Below are positions 59,330-64,000 of a stretch of DNA of 64,000 nt, piece after piece. Each line of letters starts with the position of its first letter. Within the stretch, counting starts at the first letter, position 1. The stretch comes from Duganella sp. sic0402. GTDB taxonomy: Bacteria > Pseudomonadota > Gammaproteobacteria > Burkholderiales > Burkholderiaceae_D. Position numbers and translations under genes: made by a program. The stretch is taken from positions 372,001 to 436,000 of the forward strand of contig NZ_JAHUWK010000002.1 in assembly GCF_019219065.1 (NCBI RefSeq), in the 5' to 3' direction. The notes under the pieces are model-generated. The model was not told the DNA's origin, searched no databases, and saw only the letters and a program-made list of their open reading frames with translations.

Positions 59330-60457
59330 TCAGTAGTCGTTCAGCGACAGCAGAATCGGTTGCAGGATGGCCGCACCCAGCGCCGCGCTGCGCGCACCAT
59401 TCCAGCCCACGTTCGGATCAGGCAGGTCAGCGTTGTCCTTGAACGGCATTTCCAGTGTCAGCGCCAGGCAGCCGAAGTGATGGCCGACATACTTCGACGC
59501 CAGCGTCAGCATGTCTTCCTTGTACTTGCTGGCTGCATAGCCAACCTTGTCCTGGAAGTCCGGCGACGCATCCTTGTAGCGATCAATGAAAGCCTGCTGC
59601 TTGGCGCGGCGCTCATCGCTGAAGTTCTCCAGCATCTCATTGCCCGCTACGAAGTTGTAAGGCAGCGCCTCATCGCCGTGGATGTCGAAGAACATATCGA
59701 TGCCGGTTTCGTGCATCTTCTGCTTCACATACAGCACCTCAGGACTGCGTTCGACCGAAGGCGTCATCCACTCGCGGTTCAAGTTCGCGCCAGCCGCATT
59801 GGTGCGCAGATTGCCGCGCACCGAGCCGTCCGGGTTCATGTTTGGCACGATGTAGAACACGCAAGTCTGCAACAGCTTGCGGGCAATCGGATTGGCATCG
59901 TCCAGCAGCGAATCGATCAGGCCTTCGATGAACCACTCGGCCATCGACTCGCCAGGGTGCTGGCGTGCGATGAACCAGATTTTCTTTTCCGCTTCCGGCT
60001 TGCCGATCACCACCAGGTTCATATCGCGGCCATCGACCGTCGAACCCAGATCATGCACGCGCGCCAGCGGATGCTCGCCCACCTCGCCCAGCAGGCGCAG
60101 ATGGCGCTCGAACGAATACGGCTCGAAGTAAGCGTAGTAGATGCTGTCAGTATCCGGCGTATGGTTGATCGTCATGACCGCGCCATCGAACTTGGTCGGC
60201 ACGCGGAACCAGTTCTCGGTGTCATAGCTGGCCACCGCCTGATAGTCTTCGTAGCCCTTGGCGTAGGTCGCCTGGCCGGCGTTCAGGAAGCGCATCGTCA
60301 GCTTCTGGCCGCGCGCGCCCTGCACGCGGAAGTGGAACCACTGATGGATATCCGCGTGGGAGTCCTTGCGCAGGTTCAGTTCTATGGTGGCAGCACTATC
60401 GGCGCGCAGCACTTCAATGGCGCCGGAGTCGAAGTTCTGGCTGATTTTAATGGTCAT
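59330..60457 (-). CDS. M14-family zinc carboxypeptidase (cytosolic carboxypeptidase type)
   Basis: A 375-residue cytoplasmic protein without signal peptide. An N-terminal beta domain (about 1-120) precedes the M14 domain. Zinc ligands are in RQHPGES and DIHGDEALP, and the catalytic glutamate is in LTLEMPFKD. The NPDGSVRGNLRTNAAGANLNREW segment is typical of cytosolic carboxypeptidases, which remove side-chain or C-terminal glutamates in eukaryotes; the bacterial substrate is unknown. Confidence 0.9.
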   Translation of the reverse strand: MTIKISQNFDSGAIEVLRADSAATIELNLRKDSHADIHQWFHFRVQGARGQKLTMRFLNAGQATYAKGYEDYQAVASYDTENWFRVPTKFDGAVMTINHTPDTDSIYYAYFEPYSFERHLRLLGEVGEHPLARVHDLGSTVDGRDMNLVVIGKPEAEKKIWFIARQHPGESMAEWFIEGLIDSLLDDANPIARKLLQTCVFYIVPNMNPDGSVRGNLRTNAAGANLNREWMTPSVERSPEVLYVKQKMHETGIDMFFDIHGDEALPYNFVAGNEMLENFSDERRAKQQAFIDRYKDASPDFQDKVGYAASKYKEDMLTLASKYVGHHFGCLALTLEMPFKDNADLPDPNVGWNGARSAALGAAILQPILLSLNDY

Positions 60458-60490
60458 GTTGATCCAATATTAAGTGAATACTGATGACCA

Positions 60491-61984
60491 TTATTTTACC
60501 AGCATGCTCCCTTCTCGTTTGTAGCGGGCATGCCAGGACAAGGCCTGTTCCAGCACATGCGGCGTCTGACCGCCGCCCAGCTTCGCTTCCTCGAAATAGG
60601 CGCGTAGCTGCGGACGGTAATCGGGGTGCGCGCAGTTCTCGATAATCAGCGGCGCGCGCTCACGCGGCGCCAGGCCACGCAGGTCGGCCAGGCCCCATTC
60701 CGACACCAGCACATCGACATCATGCTCGGTGTGGTCAACGTGCGCCGCAAACGGCACCACGCTGGAAATCGCGCCATCCTTGGCCACCGACTTGCTGACG
60801 AAAATCGACAGCTGGCCATTGCGCGCAAAGTCGCCCGAGCCGCCGATGCCGTTCATCATATGCGTGCCGCCGACGTGGGTCGAATTGACGTTGCCGTAGA
60901 TGTCGAACTCCAGCGCCGTGTTCAGCGCGATGATGCCCAGCCGGCGCACGATCTCCGGATGGTTGCTGATCTCCTGCGGCCGCAGCACAATGCGCTCGCG
61001 GTACTGCTCGATATTGCGGATGAACTTTTCATGCATGGCCGCCGACAGCGTGATCGACGAGGCCGACGCCATCTTCAGCTGGCCCGAATCAAGCAGCTCG
61101 ATGGCGCTATCCTGTAGCACCTCGGAATACATGGTCATGTTGTGGAACGGCGAATCGATCAAGCCATGCAGCACCGCGTTGGCGATGGTGCCGATGCCCG
61201 CTTGCAGCGGCCGTAGCGAGAGGTCCATACGCCCTGCTTTCACTTCGCCATCCAGGAAGGCGATGACGTGGCGCGCGATGGCGTCGGTCTCCTGGTCTGG
61301 GGGCAGCGCGTTGGACGGACTGTCCGGGCTATCGGTGATCACAATCGCGGCAATGCGGTCAGGATCTACAGGGATCGCCTCTGTGCCGATACGCTGCGAT
61401 GGCGTCAGCAGCGGAATCGCTTCGCGGAACGGACGAGCACCGGGCACGTAGATATCATGAAAGCCTTCCAGCGCCAGCGGCGCGCTCAGATTGATCTCGA
61501 CGATCACCTTGCCGGCCTGCTGCACGAAGTTGGCAGTGTTCCCGACCGACATGGTAGGGATAATGCCGCCTTCGGGCGTAATCGCCACCGCTTCAATGAC
61601 GGCGATATCCACCGGCTTCAGATCGCCGGAGCGCAGCTGCTCGGCCGTCTCCGACAAGTGCTGGTCGATGAACATCACCTCGCCGGAATTGATCTTGCGG
61701 CGCAGTGCGGCGTCAGCCTGAAACGGCATGCGGCGCGCGACCACGCCGGCATTGGCCATCAGGCCATCGCTGTCATTGCCCAGCGAGGCGCCGGTCAGCA
61801 GTGTCAGGTGCAGCGGGGCCGAGCGCACACGCTCGACCAACGCTGCGGGCAGCGCCTTGGCATCACCGGCTCGGGTAAAGCCGCTCATACCAACTGTCAT
61901 GCCGTCCTTGAATAAAAGGGCGGCCTGCTCCGCGCTCATCAGCTTGTTCATGAGCGCCGGACGGCGGATGCGATCTTCGTACAT
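60491..61984 (-). CDS. acetyl-CoA hydrolase/succinyl-CoA:acetate CoA-transferase
   Basis: A 497-residue class I CoA-transferase of the Cat1/AarC type. The catalytic glutamate lies in NTALEFDIYGNVNSTHVGG, with GIGGSGDFARNG and SVGNTANFVQQAG around the active site. It likely interconverts succinyl-CoA and acetyl-CoA, which would link to the citric-acid-cycle genes in this window. An AGGAG site precedes the ATG. Divergent from a LysR regulator 91 nt away. Confidence 0.9.
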   Translation of the reverse strand: MYEDRIRRPALMNKLMSAEQAALLFKDGMTVGMSGFTRAGDAKALPAALVERVRSAPLHLTLLTGASLGNDSDGLMANAGVVARRMPFQADAALRRKINSGEVMFIDQHLSETAEQLRSGDLKPVDIAVIEAVAITPEGGIIPTMSVGNTANFVQQAGKVIVEINLSAPLALEGFHDIYVPGARPFREAIPLLTPSQRIGTEAIPVDPDRIAAIVITDSPDSPSNALPPDQETDAIARHVIAFLDGEVKAGRMDLSLRPLQAGIGTIANAVLHGLIDSPFHNMTMYSEVLQDSAIELLDSGQLKMASASSITLSAAMHEKFIRNIEQYRERIVLRPQEISNHPEIVRRLGIIALNTALEFDIYGNVNSTHVGGTHMMNGIGGSGDFARNGQLSIFVSKSVAKDGAISSVVPFAAHVDHTEHDVDVLVSEWGLADLRGLAPRERAPLIIENCAHPDYRPQLRAYFEEAKLGGGQTPHVLEQALSWHARYKREGSMLVK

Positions 61985-62075
61985 AGTTGGGTTCTCCTCA
62001 TTCTTTTGTTTCAGTATAGAATCAGGAAAACTGTAGTTTTATGACTTAAATTCCCATTTTTCATTCGTTTTATTC

Positions 62076-62972
62076 ATGGATCTGCGCTCACTCCGCTACT
62101 TCGTCGAAACCGTCCGCCTGAACAGCTTCACCCAGGCAGCAGAGTCGCTGCACGTCACCCAATCGACCATCAGCAAAATGGTCAAGCAGCTGGAACTTGA
62201 AGTCGGCGCGCAATTACTGCTGCGCGAAGGACGCAAACTGACGCTGACCGACACCGGCCAGGTCGTCTACGCGCGCGGCGTGGAAATGCTGGCGACCATG
62301 CGCCAGTTGGCAGTCGAAGTTCACGATACGCAAACGGTGGAACGCGGCCACCTGACAGTCGGCATCCCGCCAATGATCAACCTGCTGTTCACGCCGGTGC
62401 TGAAGGCCTTCCGCCAGCGCCATCCCAACATCACACTGACCTTGCAGGAAGACGCCGGCCAGGCCATCGAACGCCAGGTGGCGCACGGCGAACTGGAAAT
62501 CGGCATGACGGTACTGCCGGCCGATCCCGCGCTGGGACTGCAATCCTCGCCTATCGCCAGCTACCCGGTGTGGGCGCTGGCGGCGCAAGGCACGTTTCAG
62601 CAGAACCGCGCCACGCTGAAACTGAAAGCGCTGGCCAACACGCCGCTGGTGCTGCTGAAAGACGATTTCGCCATGACGCGCACGCTGCGCAGCGCTTTTG
62701 CCGCAGCCGGCTTTGAACCGGTGATCGCCGCGCAGAGCAGCCAATGGGACTGGCTGGTGGCGATGGCCTCGGCCGGCATGGGCGTCGCGCTGCTGCCCGA
62801 ACCCTTCATTCACCGCCTGGCCATCGGCCACCTGGACAAGGTCAAGCTGACCGATCCCGAGCTGCTATGGCAGCCGGCCCACGTCTGGCGCGGCAATTAT
62901 TTGTCACACGCCGCGCGCGCCTGGCTTGATCTGTGTGACGAATTGCTCAGTGCTCCGGCAGTTCGTGAATAG
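62076..62972 (+). CDS. LysR-family transcriptional regulator
   Basis: A 298-residue regulator with N-terminal helix-turn-helix (LRYFVETVRLNSFTQAAESLHVTQSTISKMVKQLE) and a substrate-binding-like effector domain. CynR/BenM-like in layout. Divergent position makes the CoA-transferase gene its likely target. Its last 26 bases overlap the convergent patatin gene. Confidence 0.92.
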   Translation: MDLRSLRYFVETVRLNSFTQAAESLHVTQSTISKMVKQLELEVGAQLLLREGRKLTLTDTGQVVYARGVEMLATMRQLAVEVHDTQTVERGHLTVGIPPMINLLFTPVLKAFRQRHPNITLTLQEDAGQAIERQVAHGELEIGMTVLPADPALGLQSSPIASYPVWALAAQGTFQQNRATLKLKALANTPLVLLKDDFAMTRTLRSAFAAAGFEPVIAAQSSQWDWLVAMASAGMGVALLPEPFIHRLAIGHLDKVKLTDPELLWQPAHVWRGNYLSHAARAWLDLCDELLSAPAVRE

Positions 62973-64000
62973 CGATGCCTTCGATCGGATCGATCGGTTG
63001 CTCCCACGGACGTAGCTTGAGGAAGCGCTGCGTATCGTCATAGCCGGCCTGCCAGCGGGCGCGGATGCCGCTGGAGCTGAAATCGATATCCTTGGTGTGA
63101 TCCTCATTGCCGATACGCGGCGCACGTAGCGATACCACGTGCATATCGGTGCCGCAGCCCCACGAGGCCAGCTCGCGCACTTCCCGCTGCGCCAGCTCTT
63201 CGGCAGGCAAATGCCTGGTCAGTTCGCGGATCACGTGGCGCAGACGATGCAGCTTGCGCTGCTGCTCGATATTGCTGGCCCGGCTCGCATACTGGATTTC
63301 CTTCTGCTTATCCAGTACATCCAGCACGCTTTGCGGCTCGCTGCCGTCCGGGTTCCATACCTGCACCGAGAAGATCACCGACTGCCGGCGCGGCTCGTCA
63401 TCTAGCACCGCCTCGATCGGCGTGTTGGAGTAAATGCCGCCGTCCCAGTAAGGCTCGCCGTCGATGCGGATCGCCGGAAACGCCGGTGGCAGCGCGCCGG
63501 ACGCCATCACATGCTCGACGCACAGCGGCTCCTTGCGGCTGTCGAAATAACGCATGGCGCCGTTGCGCGCATTGACCGCGCCAACCGTGATGCGCATATG
63601 TTTATTGTTGAGGTAATCGAAATCGACCAGCGCTTCGAGCGTGCTGCGCAAGGGCGTGGTCTGATAGAAGGAAGCATGTTCGACGCCGACGCGCGCGTCC
63701 GGATTCCACCACGACGACAGATTCGGCTCAAAGAATGCCGGTATCCCCTGCCCCAAGGTGACAGCGTTGGCAATCGCGCGCGGCATGGTGGTGAAGCCAA
63801 ACGAATTGCGTTCCATCCGGTGCCAGAATTCGCGTAACTGGTCGAGCCGCTGTTCAGGCGGATTGCCAGCGATGATGGCGCCATTAATGGCGCCGATGGA
63901 AGTACCAATCACCCAGTCCGGCTCAACGCCGGCTTCGTGCAAGGCCTGGTAGACGCCTAACTGGTAGGCGCCCAAAGCGCCACCGCCCTGCAGGACCAGA
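62947..64000 (-). CDS. patatin-like phospholipase, N-terminus cut by window edge
   Basis: The frame stays open to 64000, reading LVLQGGGALGAY at the edge, so the true start lies outside. The patatin lipase motifs are present: oxyanion GGGALGAY, nucleophile serine in GTSIG, and the dyad aspartate in DGG (YWDGGIYSNTP). Likely an intracellular or secreted acyl hydrolase. The C-terminal DUF3734-like part ends EGIAIHELPEH. Confidence 0.92.
   Translation of the reverse strand, partial: LVLQGGGALGAYQLGVYQALHEAGVEPDWVIGTSIGAINGAIIAGNPPEQRLDQLREFWHRMERNSFGFTTMPRAIANAVTLGQGIPAFFEPNLSSWWNPDARVGVEHASFYQTTPLRSTLEALVDFDYLNNKHMRITVGAVNARNGAMRYFDSRKEPLCVEHVMASGALPPAFPAIRIDGEPYWDGGIYSNTPIEAVLDDEPRRQSVIFSVQVWNPDGSEPQSVLDVLDKQKEIQYASRASNIEQQRKLHRLRHVIRELTRHLPAEELAQREVRELASWGCGTDMHVVSLRAPRIGNEDHTKDIDFSSSGIRARWQAGYDDTQRFLKLRPWEQPIDPIEGIAIHELPEH

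Overview
The window is one contiguous, gene-dense stretch of a GC-rich betaproteobacterial chromosome, most likely Oxalobacteraceae (the Massilia/Duganella/Janthinobacterium group). This rests on gene content and order (ndk-rlmN-pilF-rodZ-ispG-hisS-yfgM-bamB-der-hfq-hflX; surE-pcm-nlpD-rpoS-rlmD; sdhCDAB-sdhE-gltA; mdh-citE-like-acnA) and on the betaproteobacterial DUF2863 family. I call 57 protein genes. I see no rRNA, tRNA, insertion sequence, CRISPR array or integrase, and no gene-free gap above about 250 bases.

Layout. 1-10,031 (minus strand): a housekeeping run for nucleotide balance, tRNA/rRNA modification, pilus assembly, cell shape, isoprenoids, outer-membrane assembly and ribosome assembly, ending in hfq and a truncated hflX. 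10,281-10,961: a Bax-inhibitor-1 membrane protein. 11,005-18,752: pbpC with a 1,888-residue alpha-2-macroglobulin, a periplasmic pair. 18,855-23,871: rlmD, rpoS, nlpD, pcm and surE. 23,872-26,430: a two-gene accessory module, a TIR-domain protein plus an ATPase with a KGGTGRT P-loop and kinesin-light-chain-type TPRs. It abuts surE with no gap and is the best candidate for a little-described system. 26,599-32,585: quinone oxidoreductase, DinG/YoaA helicase, a PP2C phosphatase and zapE. 32,653-38,662: the 2-oxoglutarate dehydrogenase genes, with a PspC-like membrane gene between odhB and lpdA. 38,877-45,402: an accessory stretch with a LysR regulator, a metallo-beta-lactamase-fold protein lacking a usual metal ligand, a leucine-rich-repeat kinase next to a BlaI-type repressor, a secreted peptidase, a PilZ protein and a small unknown protein behind a structured leader. 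45,448-57,106: citric-acid-cycle genes (gltA, sdhE, sdhBADC, mdh, a CitE-like lyase, acnA) around a GntR/HutC regulator; a perfect 16-bp palindrome lies just upstream of a strong mdh promoter. 57,252-64,000: DUF2863, a small membrane protein, a CYTH protein, an M14 carboxypeptidase, a CoA-transferase, a LysR regulator and a patatin lipase cut by the window edge.

How the parts work together. Citrate synthase, aconitase, 2-oxoglutarate dehydrogenase, succinate dehydrogenase with its flavinylation factor, and malate dehydrogenase cover most of the oxidative citric acid cycle; the GntR protein is a plausible local regulator. rpoS, nlpD, pcm and surE form the familiar stationary-phase and repair cluster. 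The TIR/ATPase pair, LRR kinase, PP2C and PilZ proteins are the signalling or defence layer on this mostly housekeeping segment. All functional calls come from reading motifs by eye; no database search was run.
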